A stretch of DNA of 64,000 bases from Mytilus galloprovincialis (Eukaryota; Mollusca; Bivalvia; Mytilida; Mytilidae): positions 48,856,805 through 48,920,804 of the forward strand of contig NC_134847.1 in assembly GCF_965363235.1 (NCBI RefSeq), read 5' to 3'. The notes under the pieces were generated by a model that had not been told where the DNA came from, made no database searches, and was given only the letters and a program-made list of their open reading frames with translations. This document shows positions 1-11,956 of this stretch, one piece after another (positions within the stretch are counted from its first letter, which is position 1; each line of letters begins with the position of its first letter). The position numbers were made by a program, and so were the translations under genes.

Positions 1-165
1 TAATTTTGGGGCCCTTTATAGTTTTTTGTTCGATGTGAGCCAGGGCTCCGTGTTGAAGGCCGCACATTGAACTATAATGATTTACTTTTATAAATTGTTA
101 TTTGGATGGAGAGTTGTCTCATTGGCACTCACACCACATCTTCCTATATCTATTATTAATAATAT
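1..165 (+). repeat. Bivalve interspersed repeat, 3' module A
   Basis: This stretch carries a module centred on GAGAGTTGTCTCATTGGCAC followed by a CACACCACATCTTCCTAT-like end. It is preceded by a GTGTTGAAGGCCG block. The same blocks recur in this window at about 1893-1960, 39478-39600 (reverse), 40438-40565, 61184-61266 (reverse) and 62270-62430. That recurrence identifies it as an interspersed repeat, possibly the 3' part of a SINE or of a longer element. The window edge cuts its 5' side. Confidence 0.7.
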
Positions 166-199
166 CTCGAATATATTTGAGTTTTTATTCTTTAGGTTT

Positions 200-1600
200 G
201 ATTTTTTTCCATACCCATTTAATATAACCATTTAATTTGATAGTTTCAATTCTATGTTTGTTTTTTAATTAGTTTCATTATCAATTTCTAAAATTTGTAA
301 GAAGTCGATTGATATTGAACTTTTACTCTTGAAAATTCTGATATAGAGTCTTCTCAAATATAGAACAACTGTAAAATTCGTGAGTTTCTTCATTCCATAT
401 GTCTTTGATATGTTTCGTGTTACTTTTTAGAAAGGAAGAAAAAAACAATGGCTTATTTTGAAATGATTTTTTTTAATTACCAAATAGTCTCGATATGGTT
501 CTTAGTTTAGGAATTATCTCTAATTTTCAGAAAATAAGATCATGCATAAATAATTTTCTGATAAAATAAAGGAATATGTTTTTAAGATTTAGTAACATTT
601 ACATAAAAAAATACCGATCATTATACTTGTCAAATTGTCGAAGCCAATACTTGCCAATCGCATTTCAGCTTTCTAACGGTTCATGAAAAATGCGATAATT
701 TTTTACTGTTAAGGTTTTACAACTAAATGAAATTTTCCTGCTTTTCCACACATGGACACAGTTTTTAATCTATTCTACAATACTTTGCCATATAGCATCA
801 TTATCAATTTCATATCCGTGATTTACTCCGAGTGTTTTTACATTACCTGTAATCAATTTAATTTTATTAAATTTTAGTTTTTTTCCTTTTTAAGAGATCT
901 TATAAGTAAACTTTTGGTTTTATCAAAATTAATTTCAGATCCCGAAGCTTTTTCATATATCGTTAGTACATCAAAAGAATTTTCTACTGATTTTTCATTT
1001 TTGTTAAAAAGCTAAGTGTCATCCGCAAACATGCATAATTTAGTTTCTACACTTTTACCCCCCTCACCAGGTATTTGAATCCCTTCAATTTCGTTTTTAC
1101 CTCGTATTGCACATGCCATTGGTTCTGCTTGCAAAATGTATATAAGGGGTGCTATTGGACAGCCCTGTCTGGCCGAAAGTGTTATAGAAAAATATTTTGA
1201 AACATGTTCATTTGTGTTTATACAAGTAATACGGTTATAGAGTAACACTTTGGTCCATTGTCTAAATTCCCCACCAAAATTAAACTTTTCTTATACAAAA
1301 TCCACCCAATCCCATTCAACTCTATCAAAGGCTTTTTGTTGATCAATTAATCTGTTAGCATCACTAATGTTTCTTCCTTTAACAAATCCTTTTTGATCTG
1401 GATGTATTATTTTCGGTAAGATTTTTTTTTCAGTCTCATTTCAAGAAGTTTGCTATGATTTTATAATCGGTGGTAAGTAATGTAAGAGGTCTCCAGTTTT
1501 TAATATTTTCTCTTTCATCACCCTTATGTAATAACGTAAGAACCCAAGATTTGATCTTGCTGATATAGGCCACCTTAATTTAAAGCGAATTTTGTTTTGC
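200..1600 (-). pseudogene. LINE reverse-transcriptase fragment
   Basis: Read on the minus strand this is the central part of a non-LTR retrotransposon reverse transcriptase. Visible blocks in order are NWRPLTLL-like near 1490, HPDQKGFVKGRNISDANRL near 1390-1340, KAFDRVEWDWVDFV near 1325-1290, ARQGCPIAPLIY near 1175-1140 and the catalytic FADDT near 1010-1030. Downstream follows a SGSEINFDKTKS block near 920. The frame is interrupted, for example by a stop straight after FADDT and one after WVDFV. No endonuclease or zinc-binding C-terminus is visible. The style of the RT motifs suggests an L1-like clade. It differs clearly from the LINE at 6.8-11.0 kb, so it is another, older family. It is a dead fragment. 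Confidence 0.85.
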
Positions 1601-1640
1601 CAGACTACATATATCACTGAATTACTTGCTATTATGATAA

Positions 1641-1666
1641 TGACTATATATATATATATATATATA
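1641..1666. repeat. TA microsatellite
   Basis: A run of about a dozen TA dinucleotides lies just upstream (in minus-strand sense) of the LINE fragment. Confidence 0.9.
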
Positions 1667-1724
1667 TTAAAAAAAACAATTGTTTTATAAACCAATCTGT
1701 CAGAGCAAAACTAGTCAATTACAA

Positions 1725-2035
1725 ACTAAGAGGCCATCAATACAAGATCATTATAAATGAATGGGGTCATAATGGGAAAACAGTGCCATTATAAATAAAC
1801 AGGCCTTCTATGAAAACACACCAGGACCATTATGAAAATAAACGTGGCTATCATCAATAACCAGGTCCACCATGGAAAACAGGGCCATTGTGAATAAGCA
1901 TTGTTATTTGGATTGAGAGTTGTCTCATTGGCACTCACACCACATTTTTCTATACCTTTTTAATTATAAAAAGAACAGGCTATTATGAAGAAGAAAAAAA
2001 CAGGATCATCATGAATAAACATGGCTATAGTGGAT
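1725..2035. repeat. Degenerate minisatellite, ~30-bp unit
   Basis: A loose unit of the form GGCCATTATGAATAAACA recurs at least seven times with variable spacing and substitutions (for example near 1780, 1830, 1890, 2010). A fragment of module A (GAGAGTTGTCTCATTGGCAC) sits within it at about 1913-1937. It has no coding sense. The unit length is estimated by eye. Confidence 0.5.
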
Positions 2036-2039
2036 TTTC

Positions 2040-3311
2040 AGTTGTTATCATATAATATTCCGTGATGTGTGTAAATCTTTTTAATCCTGAATTTTAAAGT
2101 CCAAAATGAAATCTTGTATGTTGTATGCCATCAAATACTTTCAATATAACAACGCTATTTAACTATATTTGCAGGACATGTTAATTCCATGCATCACTTT
2201 AAAATTTTCATTTTTATATTGCATGTTAAGTTAATAAAAGTGTTAAGAAAAAGGTGTTTTAAAATTTACCCTGTATTTTTTCTCGGTCAGTAATAATGGG
2301 CTTGGGGGGTGTTGTGTCTTCTGCATTGCCTTATGCAATTACAAACATCCTTTACCATTATAACAGACTTTTGATACATAACTATCGCATGGTGAAAACA
2401 TACATTTATTAGCACTCGTCTTTAATAGTGGAAGATATTAGCAAGCAAAATCAAGGGAATTGTGCAAATGATGATACAAGCATGAAAATTAGCACGAAGC
2501 ATCATTATTATATACATTTTAAGAAAAAACTGCTGGCTATGAAAAATTTCATTTTTTCAAGATGGCCACCACCTTTGCTGAAATGGCTGTTTTTTCAAGA
2601 TTGAAATACTTATTTTTCTGGAAAACGTTTTCTTTGACCTTCTTTCAGTAAAAAATATTATCAGGTTTGGTGAATACCTTCTTTACATGAGACGAATTTA
2701 CTAAAAATTAATATGTGACATGTTCTTGGTTTGCGCATGCGTGAAAATGTTACAACATTCACACACAAACTTTTTAACTATTTATTACATGCTTAGCGCT
2801 TTCGAGTTTTTAATGATGCTATGAATTTGTTTGATGACGTTTTTTAAGGTTATGATACACATGCTTAAAATAATTTTTCGCATGCGCAAACTATTCATAA
2901 ATAAAGAACGAATTACACGCACTACAGGGGCACAATGATTGAAATCGTAGTTCTTCTAACAGATAAGGATTTGAATTTCTTGAAAATATCTTGGTCGTCA
3001 TTCATTCTTCTAAGCATCTAGGCTCTTCTGTTCGAATATAAAGTGTTACTTCTTTGATGCCACTGTTTGAAAACACGCACTTTCAGTTGTAATGATCAAG
3101 CATTTGATTGATAAGGTGAAAAAGGTGTTTAAGTTTCTAAATATCGGGCAAACATCAATTATAGCTGCAGCTAAACCCTTTGGTATTGGCTAAGCAATTT
3201 CAGTTGGAATGGCAAGATTTGTACGGAGAACGTAAGTTTATCGTCATGTTTGTTGGATTGTCCATGGCTTGTTTTAAGGATAATAGTCATTATTATTATA
3301 ATTATTAGCAG
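2040..3311. other. No recognised gene upstream of the HSPA12-like exons
   Basis: The sequence is AT-rich and non-repetitive as far as I can see. It is where the missing 5' exons of the Hsp70-like gene would be expected if introns are short. A weak hint is a stretch at about 3160-3230 that translates as IIAAAKPFGIG followed by a stop and then ends near a GTAAGT-like site. It faintly recalls the first phosphate-binding loop of HSPA12 proteins, but I do not consider it proven. Confidence 0.4.
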
Positions 3312-4111
3312 GATCATTTACTAGATGACCAATTCATGCTTTATGATATTCGTAAGGAAAACGGGATGAAGGGGATAATCGTGATTTCTGAAATTATAAG
3401 ATACCTTAAAGAAGACTTTCTTAAACTTTTAAATCAACGACTGCCTGATTTTGACGAACATCTTGTCGATTGGATATTGACTGTTCCTGTTATTTGGGAT
3501 TCAACGACACGTGGATTTATCAGAAAAGCAGCAATTATGGTAATGAAAATAATAATGCAGTAGAGTATGCTTCCGTAATACTAAACAACATGTGGTTAAA
3601 TGTGGAGATCAATAATGTGATATTGGTAGGGATGATGTGAGGGCTTCCTGAAACCTACTTATACATTGCTATATCTGGTTTAAGGCAAACTAAAACAAAA
3701 GCATATTAAAAATCCTGAATAAACCATAATGACAGTCAAAACGGATAAGTCAAAGAGGGACCAACAAAACCAGAGTACGAAACATTATTAAAAAACAAGA
3801 ATCTACAAAACACTCATGACTCAAATATTAGTCATGACGACTCCCGAAATATTTAGGCACCTACAATAAACGATAAAAAGTTTTAAAAAAATCCAAACTC
3901 AAAAGGAAATTTAAAATTCAAATGACCAAATCTAAAGGTCAAACACATCAAACGCATGGGTAACAACTGCTATATTTCTGACTAGGTACAGTTATTATCT
4001 TTAGTTAAAAAAAATTGTGGATTAAACGGGGATTTATAGGTCACTTAAACATATTTTTTTTTTTAAGTAAATAAGACAATATCTTGTTGATAGTTACGCT
4101 ATGCATGTTTT

Positions 4112-4166
<55 letters not shown>

Positions 4167-6602
4167 GTAGCAGTTTTGTGAAATTGATTAAGATACGCAA
4201 ATGGTACGTTTGTTTGCACTTACAACATAGTATAACATATGTTTTCTGTACAAAGTCAAGCTGTCTGGGGTATGCATTGTTTGCTGTTGTCTGTATGTAT
4301 GTATGTGTTATTGTTGTATTTTTATAAATTATTTGTGCTGTACTGTCAATAAAAGAGGAACGAAGGATACCAACGGGACAGTCAAACTCATAAATCCAAA
4401 ACAAACTGACAACGCCATGGCTAAAAATGAAAAAGACAAACAGAAAAACAATAGTACACACGACACAACATAGAAAACTAAAGAATAAACAACACGAACC
4501 CCACCAAAAACTAGGGGTGATCTCAGGTGCTCCGGAAGGGTAAGCAGATCCTGCTCCACATGTGGCACCCGTCGTGTTGCTTATGTGATTACAACAGAAT
4601 TTCGTCAATAAATTACCCTAGCTGTATTTGGCAAAACTTTTCGGAATTTTTGTTCCTCAATGCTCTCCAGCTTCGTTCTGTATTTGGTCTTTTTATTATT
4701 CTTCGATTCGAGCATCACTGATGAGTCTTTTGTAAACGAAACGTGCGTCTGGCGTAAATATAAAATTTCAATCCTGGTATCTATGATGAGTTTATTTTAT
4801 GCATCATACACATGCAGCAATTAAACATGTCTCGAACTGCTCTATATCTTTACTTTAATTAAGATAATTTGATATCGGGATTTCAGGCTGGAATATCTAG
4901 CCATAAACAAACGATCATTCTTGAACCAGAGGCAGCTGCCTTTTACTGCGATACGAAAGAATTAGAAATCTCACAAGGAACAGATGGTTGTATGTCATTA
5001 CAACAGATGCCTTCGGGTGAAAAATACCTGGTTGTCGATCTTGGTGGTAATGAATGTTTATTTTCATTTATACTTATGCTCACGTTAAGTAAGATACGCA
5101 TGAGTTATTTAGAGACGAAAATGCAGTTAAACATGTATGTATTCCCATCAATTCATTTATATATACCGGTTCTTTGTTTGTTCTTTTTAAAATGCAAATA
5201 ACTGATATTGTATTATGGGATTTCAAACGATTAACACTGACGAAAGCCATTTTCTTGTGTCGATTTTATTTCATCTTATTCGTACACCATTATCTGTTTT
5301 TCATAAGCATCACAAGCAGAAGTATATATATTTTTTATAATTTTTATGATTTTGTTGTGTCAAATTTAGACAATGTGGGAGCAGTGCTAAGACATACTTA
5401 TGATGTTGAATGAAATCTAGACTATGAGTGAGCATCATATTAAGTTGCGACATGATCGCGAGTTGGTTCTTGAAGTTCATTCGAATGGTATGGATTCATT
5501 AATATTCGTGGGATACTAATTTTCGAGGATTTGGTGATAAGACTTTATGAACAACGGTATACTACTGTTGCCTTTATTTATACATTATCTATACACACAC
5601 ATGTATTTTTCCAAAATTTAACGTAACTGCATGACATGATATTTTACAGGTGGAACAATAGATATCACTGTACATAAGAGAGAACAAAAAAGAACTGATT
5701 CACATCAGAAAAAAACACTTGGGCTTAAATGGGGAGGCAAAAAGGTCAATGACTGTTTTGAGGAATATTGTGTAAAGATTTTTGGAGATCATTTTACAGA
5801 AGTCAAAGGAAAAAATCCCGAGGATTATTTGTATCTTATGGAAAACTTTGAACAAGAAAAAATGCAGTTTAACGTTGATAAAATGAATAAAAAGGAAACT
5901 GTAAGGGTCAGACTTCCTGTATCCCTTACAAAAAACAAATCAGGTAAATTATCCATTCCAGCAAAAAATTTTCGGAGGTTCTACAACATTCCAATAAATG
6001 AATTGATAGAAAAATTAAACCAGTTGTTACAATCTGATGTAAATGAAATGGAAGACATAAACTTAATGTTAGTCGTCGGTGGCTTTGCGGAATCCTCCAT
6101 CGTTATTAGTGAACTGAAGAAAAATTTCAGTAACTTTAATATAGTTGTTCCTGAAAACCCTGGATTGGCTGTTATGCGTGGAGCTGTTCTTTTTGGTTTT
6201 TTAAAAGATCTCGGGGATAACAAAGTCAATATAAAGAAGAGAAAACCAGAACGAGACATGAAACGGCAAGCCAATCCATTAAAGCATCGTTCCCGTAGTG
6301 ACGGAAAAAAAGTAAAGCATTTCCTCTCAGACATTGTTGGAAGAGAAGTTATAAAGGAAATGAGAAAGGAGCAATTAACTCAGTTGGTTGGACAATTTCA
6401 AGACAAGATTTATAAATTCAAAAACGAACATGTAGAAAGAGATAAAGTAATAGTCACACTTCCAATTGAGCTTCGTGAACTGTATACAAAAAAATATAAA
6501 AAAACATTGGAAGACGGCTTAAACACTTTCACAGATGACGTCAGCTGTAGAAGGGATAAATTAATAATTACGTCGTCATTTTTTCAAAAACACTTTCTTT
6601 AG
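3312..6602 (+). CDS. HSPA12-type Hsp70-like protein, 5' part missing, three exons visible
   Basis: The exons are 3312-3539, 4887-5046 and 5650-6602. All have AG/GT borders and phases that join. Exon 1 matches the HSPA12 ATPase block with RYLKEDFLKLL and LTVPVIWDSTTRGFIRKAA. Exon 2 holds ILEPEAAAFYC and leads into DLGGGTIDIT, the second phosphate-binding motif, which is split over the junction. Exon 3 carries the substrate-side subdomain, then LMLVVGGFAESS and PENPGLAVMRGAVLFGF, where family members normally end soon after. About 130 further residues follow. They include DKVIVTLPIELRELYTKKYKK and resemble a second, truncated copy of the region before VGGF. The first ATP-binding loop (family style AIDFGTTYSG) is not visible upstream, so the gene may be 5'-truncated or its early exons may be very diverged. 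HSPA12 genes are known to be expanded in bivalves and stress- or infection-responsive. Chaperone activity cannot be inferred here. Confidence 0.85.
4114..4162. repeat. TA microsatellite in HSPA12-like intron
   Basis: About 23 TA dinucleotides in intron 1 of the HSPA12-like gene, directly beside interspersed repeats. Confidence 0.95.
4330..4800. repeat. Bivalve interspersed repeats (two modules)
   Basis: The left part (about 4340-4570) is an A-rich module with GGGACAGTCAAACTCATAAA and a CCCCACCAAAAACTAGGGG block. The right part (about 4640-4790) contains CGAGCATCACTGATGAGTC and GAAACGTGCGTCTGGCGTA. This second module, here called module B, recurs near 14940-15000, 51000-51120, 55740-55850, 57986-58135, 58195-58360 and 59720-59830. 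Both lie inside intron 1 of the HSPA12-like gene. Confidence 0.7.
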
Positions 6603-6838
6603 TCTTGTGACTGGTCCGTGTGTACCTGTTTCTTTAAAATTGATTTTCTGTTCAATATATATTATGAGTTTGCCTATTTTTGTCTATTCGTCCTTTTATC
6701 ACGCTTATAGCATATATTTATTCTGTAATCCTTATGGTTTAGTCTCAGAGTAAGATGTGGTTGTTTAAATATATTGGATGGGAGTTTCATTTTTACCTTT
6801 TTATAACATGAATATGCATATACTCGTAACTAAGTGTG

Positions 6839-6850
6839 GTGTTTATGCTT
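6839..6850. repeat. LINE target-site duplication, left copy
   Basis: GTGTTTATGCTT directly abuts the T-run that is the poly(A) tail of the minus-strand LINE. An identical 12-mer lies at 10985-10996. Confidence 0.85.
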
Positions 6851-7090
6851 TTTTTTTTATTTTTTATTGATCTTTTTGGTGTTCAAACTACAGTGCATAC
6901 ATACATTTTTACAAGACATAAGTGAATGACATGACATGTATGGCATTGTTATACTATTGACATTATGCAAATAAGACATAGTGCAAAAATACAAGATAGT
7001 GGTGTGAATATTCAGTATATGATACGTCTTAAGAATACTTTGGAATACATTATACTACAAATGTATAACAATATTAAAAAATAAATTTAA

Positions 7091-7785
7091 TTAAATAGCT
7101 TTCATAAATTCCCCCCATCTGTTGGCAAATGACTCGTGTTTGTCTTTAGAAATATATAAATATTCTAATATCTCCAGACGTCTTTTCAAAAATTTAAGAA
7201 AACTTGCACAGATATGAACAGTCTGTCTAATTGTGTGTTCTTTACATAATAAATGTAATATTTTGCCTGTAGAATGCAATAATTTAGAACTAAGTTATCA
7301 GAACTCAATACACCAAAAATGACACTGTCTTTATTCAAGAATAGTTTTTCTCCAAAAACTGAATACCACCAATTTGAAAAATCTCTCCAAAATTGTTTTA
7401 TTTCTGTACATTCAAAAGAGTTATGCTCTATAGTTTCTATTTCTTTACAACTGGCACATTCATTAGTTAAGGAAAGTTTATATTTTTCAAGAAGATAATT
7501 ATGTGAGACTATTCTGTGTAGTAATTTATATTGAAAAGCTTGTAGTTTGCTTTCTATAGTACATTTGAAAGCTAATGAATAAATATTTTTCCATTGTTCG
7601 TCACTAATTTCTTTAAAACTTTCTTCCCATCTTTGTTGTGAAATAGGAGAAACACTTCCCCGATCGATAAAAAGTGAATATACATCTTTAGCAAATAATT
7701 TACTGATAGGCATTTTTTTATTCTCATGCTCAAAAACGAATTCAAATGAGTTGCTGTTAGGTAACATGTTTTGTTGTAATAACAA
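7091..7785 (-). pseudogene. LINE ORF2, C-terminal zinc-binding domain
   Basis: This encodes the domain that follows the reverse transcriptase in L1-like elements. The core is KLQAFQYKLLHRIV followed by CASCKEIETIEHNSFEC, a C-x2-C ... H-x4-C pattern of the RT-associated zinc-binding family. A frame slip near 7195 separates the main part from the last residues (KHESFANRWGEFMKAI, stop at 7091). An in-frame TAG near 7793 separates it from the upstream part. Confidence 0.85.
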
Positions 7786-7870
7786 ATCTTTCTAGTCACG
7801 TGGTATAGCAAGCTTAATAGATAGAATTTCTACAAAAGTGACATTCAGGTTATATTTTTTGTTAATAGCG

Positions 7871-9835
7871 TCATGAGACAAAAAAAATGCCTTTATCATC
7901 TACAATATCATTGATGAACCTTATGCCTTTCATGTACCAAGATCTGTAAAAAATACTCTTTTGATCAATTTTGATAAACGGATTGAACCAAATAAATTCT
8001 TTTCTAACATGAAATGCATTTAACGGGATGAAAATACCCTTGAAACGTTTCCAAGCAGATAGCACTTCTATATAAAAAAGAGGTGCTTTCAAATTCAAAA
8101 ACTCAAATTCACATCTGCTCATAAACAAGTCCTCTAAATCAAAAAGGGAGAAAAATGCTTTGGAAACATGTTTCCATTTGGAGTCATGTTCTGATAGAAA
8201 TCTTTTTACCCACATAATACGAAAGGATAACAGCTGTACTTCAAAAGTTGGAGCTTTCAGTCCCCCCTCGCTAGGAGACTTTTGAATAACTTCCGATTTA
8301 ACTTTCGGAGTACTACCATTCCATAAAAAACTATTAATATCACGTTGTATTTTAATTACATAAGATCTTGGTACATGTGTAGATGAAATGACATAAATAA
8401 GCTTCGATATTGCAAGTGATTTAAGAATTACAATTTTTCCGATCAAGGAAAGGTTTCTGATCCTCCATAGTTTAATTATTGATTCCATTTTTTCTATGCA
8501 TGTATCTAAATTAGAACAAACGATTTCTTCACAAGCATTAAATTTTAAACCTAAGGTTTTAAAACCATCTGTCCATTTAATAGGAAGGGAACCTTCTTTG
8601 TTAAACTTATTTCTTCCAATCCATGTTGCTTCGGTTTTAGAAAAATTTACTTTTAATCCTGAACACTTCTCAAAATCGTTAAAGGAATCTAATAAAATTT
8701 GCGCGGAGAAAACATCTTTCAAAAAACAAGTGGTATCATCAGCCAACTGTGAAATTTTGATTTCAGTACCCCAACTTTTTATACCAGATATCTGATTGTT
8801 CTTACGAATACTTATTGCTAGCAGTTCAACGGCCAAAATAAATAAAAAAGGAGACAAAGGACACCCTTGTCGAACACCCCTCTCAATTGTGAATGGACTA
8901 GAACTAAATCCATTATTAACGACAAGACTAGATATATTTGAGTATAAAGTTAAGACCCATTTCCGGAAATTGCTACCAAAATTAAAACAAACCAATGCTT
9001 TTTGAATAAATTTCCATTCTAGCGTATCAAACGCCTTTTCGAAATCGACCAGTAATATAATCCCTGGATAATTCTTTAAAGTAGTTAACAATATAATATC
9101 AGCAATGAGTCGTAGATTTTCACCAATATATCTACCAGCCACATATCCCGTTTGGTCCGGATCTATAAGCTTTGGAAGAAATAATTTCATTCTTTCCGCA
9201 ATAACTTTGGCTAATAATTTATAATCAAAATTTAAGATAGAGAGGGGACGCCAGTTCGACAAGAGTGTTCTATCTTTATCTTTCTTTTGAATAAGAGTAA
9301 GGATACCCCGTCTTTGGTCTATTGAGAGGGTTCCGGTTTCGAAGGAATATTCATAGCTTTCTAACACATATTTTTTTATATCAATCCAGAAAAATTTGTA
9401 AAACTCAGCAGTAAGCCCGTCTGTACCAGGGCTTTTATTATTTTTAAATGTTTTTAAAACTTTAACGCACTCAGATTCTGAAATATCTGCATCGCATATA
9501 TCTTTTTCCAGATCTGTAAGCTTAGGAATAAAATTTAAATCAAAAAAATTAGAATCGCCTGAATATTTATCAGGGTCCTCTTTAGATGCGTACAAATTTT
9601 CATAGAAATGTCTCTCTTCGTTTAGAATTTTTTCTTGTGACACAATTTCAATGTCGTTTACAACTAATTTGTTTATACATTTATTTTTATAATTGCGTTT
9701 TTCTAATGATAAGAAATATTTTGAATTTCTTTCATTGCCTTCACAGTGCTCGGCGTGTGATCGTATAATAGCCCCCCTTGTTTGATTATTTACTATTTGC
9801 TCTAAATCTTCTTTAACAGTGTCTAATTCAACCAA
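7871..9835 (-). pseudogene. LINE ORF2, reverse-transcriptase part
   Basis: A 654-codon open frame holding the whole palm and fingers. It shows WRPLSILNFDYKLLAKVIAER, DPDQTGYVAGRYIGENLRLI, LLVDFEKAFDTLEW, RGVRQGCPLSPFLFILA and the catalytic box LADDTT. The LADDTT form, the GYVAGR spacing and the thumb ending in LWNG (in INSFLWNG) fit the L1/Tx1 group. The frame closes at a T-run near 7880. The neighbouring frame then carries the expected continuation. The domain looks intact, although the element around it is broken. Confidence 0.92.
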
Positions 9836-9851
9836 AAGATTATTTATATCT

Positions 9852-10871
9852 TTATCTAAATATGTACAAGAGAGAGTTTTCTGAATTTCGTCTTGTCGTT
9901 TTTTTTAAATTGGACTCTCTTTCCCGTAATTTCATGTTTTTATATTTCGAATACTTGACGGTTGCACCTCTTATTTCACTTTTTATGGTATCCCATTTCA
10001 AGTTTTTATTTTCTAAATTGTGATATTTATTATTACATTCTGATAAAGTATTTTTTACTATATCCACATAATTTTTATCTGTCAGTAAACCCGAGTTGAA
10101 TTTCCAGAAACCGGGACCTCTCTTACTAAAGTTTTCGCCGGACAGTGTCAATTTGATTAGACTATGATCAGTTTTTATAGACGGGACAATGGATGTTTTG
10201 GTAACACTGCTAGACAAAAAATTCGATATCAACCAAAAATCTAAGCGACATTTTATAAGAGGGGTTCTTTGACGCCAAGTATATAATCTAGAATCAACAT
10301 GTTGTGTCCTCCAAATATCACATAACTCAAATTCTTCTATAAAATCTTCTAATTTACTCGTATATTTGGCAGGTGTGTTATATTTTGAACCACCCATTTT
10401 GTCTAAAAATGGATTAAGTATCGTATTAAAATCTCCACCCAAAACGAGATTTTGATCTAACCTTTCGTTTAATAAAACCTTGATTTTTTCAATATATACA
10501 ATTTGTTCATTTTCAAAATTTTTCGTGGGCGCATAATAATTTACAAAAACAAAATCTGTGTTATCAATTTCAACAGTTAGAATGAGATACCTTCCGTTTT
10601 CATCTGCTATTTTTTCCTTTAATATATAATCAGTTGAGCAGTTAAACAAAATAGCAACACCTCTAGAGTTCGTATCCCCGTGCGAAAAATAAATATCTCC
10701 ACCCCATTCCGTTTTCCATATAGTTTCATAGGATTCAATACTGTGTGTTTCTTGTAAGAAAATGATGTCGCTCTGAAATTTTTTCAACCAAAGAAACATG
10801 GATTTGCGTTTAAAATCGTTTCCAAAGCCATTTACATTAAGAGACGTTAAATTGATACAATAATTAGCCAT
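9852..10871 (-). pseudogene. LINE ORF2, endonuclease part
   Basis: The N-terminal apurinic-type endonuclease/exonuclease/phosphatase domain that nicks target DNA. The start reads MANYCINLTSLNVNGF, with the catalytic-family motifs FLQETHS, VNYYAPT, LGGDFNTI and, near its end, KTDHSLIKL. The reading frame leaves the reverse-transcriptase frame in an eight-base homopolymer at 9899-9906. One base fewer there would make the two frames continuous, so this was one polypeptide in the active ancestor. The start codon lies 113 bp inside the element's 5' end. Confidence 0.9.
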
Positions 10872-10984
10872 TATCTAGTTTTGGCTTTACAGTCTTATTA
10901 ATTTCATATGTAATACACGTAACGTAGTTGAACATTATATAACTAAGTAGAAAAAAAAATACAGAAAAACATATCAAAAATACA

Positions 10985-10996
10985 GTGTTTATGCTT
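10985..10996. repeat. LINE target-site duplication, right copy
   Basis: GTGTTTATGCTT, identical to 6839-6850, marks the 5' end of the minus-strand LINE. Confidence 0.85.
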
Positions 10997-11956
10997 GTCT
11001 TTGTAATTTTTTACGCAAGATTTTTATGCATCTGGATATTCTCATACATGTTTTTTCTATACAATTATTTGACTTACTTGTTATTTAGATGGTTGCAGAC
11101 CATTCTCATAACTATTCTATTGTTGATATATATTTAAAAACCTCTATTGTTGTATGTGTGTTTATATTTCTTAAAAAAACCAAACAACATATTTATAATG
11201 TTCTGTCAAACTTATTTATATTCAAGGCTTACGTTGTCCAAATTAAAACAAACTCTTAGACCATTAATGATAAAATTTTGAATGTCTAGATAAAACAGTG
11301 GAATTCAATCAAGCTTTTGATCTATGGTCAAACGCAGGAATATTTTAACGATGGCAAAGTTCATTATGTTGATATTATAAACAATACCTATAGACATTTA
11401 GATGGCATATTCTTTCAATATAGACTCATTATCGATATCATGCTGAAATCTGTGTAAGCCAGATGGACGCTCCAATAAAAAATATTTGAAGACCAAATAA
11501 ATTACGAAATTGAAGAGCATTATCTTGCAGAAAATTGAAGAGGACCCAAAGTACGGAAAAAATTCATAGTTTTTAATCATCCACCAAATTAACACACTTT
11601 TAATTTACTATTTGCAAACATTACCTACGTTAGTTGAATAATTTGTTTTTTCAGACTTGATGTTAGTATTTCTCAAAGCAATTTTATACCAAAGCCATGA
11701 TAAACTGTTCTTTCGGTTGTTAAATTCCCTCTTTCTTTCATTGTAATGTATGTTAGTTTCTATTTATGGAGTGTAAATCATTTCTCAGTCCAGGCGCCAT
11801 GAAGAATTTGTTGTCATGTCTGAGATTTTAAATATTACAAGTATATGATTTTCATGTTGATCGCATCTAATTCTAAAAATAATAAAGTTAACATTGATTG
11901 ATAAATTGATTAATTAATTGATGTTAATTTAACACTATAGTGTTGTTTCATGACTG
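10997..11956. other. Gene-free AT-rich spacer
   Basis: No exon, repeat module or RNA gene recognised. It lies between the LINE and the 3' end of the P2X7-like gene and may include that gene's 3' UTR. Confidence 0.5.

Larger units (their letters stand above)
6851..10984 (-). mobile_element. L1/Tx1-like LINE insertion bounded by a 12-bp TSD
   Basis: A minus-strand non-LTR retrotransposon of 4134 bp. It has a 113-bp leader, an endonuclease region, a reverse transcriptase, a cysteine/histidine C-terminal domain, about 240 bp of 3' sequence and an A-rich tail (T-rich on + at 6851-6870). The perfect 12-bp duplication shows it inserted as one piece. No ORF1 (RNA-binding protein) lies before the endonuclease, so the copy is either 5'-truncated just ahead of ORF2 or from a lineage without a separate ORF1. 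The reading frame is broken in about four places: one-base slips at homopolymers near 9899-9906 and 7880, a TGG-to-TAG type stop near 7793, and a slip near 7195. It is therefore not autonomous but fairly young. It lies about 240 bp past the HSPA12-like stop codon. Confidence 0.9.

Noticed and set aside
4114-4608. A 164-codon minus-strand frame running into the TA microsatellite.
   Set aside because: Its C-terminal part is translated microsatellite and the rest lies in interspersed repeat modules.
5981-6334. Antisense open frame of 117 codons.
   Set aside because: It is the shadow of the HSPA12-like third exon, which has clear domain motifs on the other strand.
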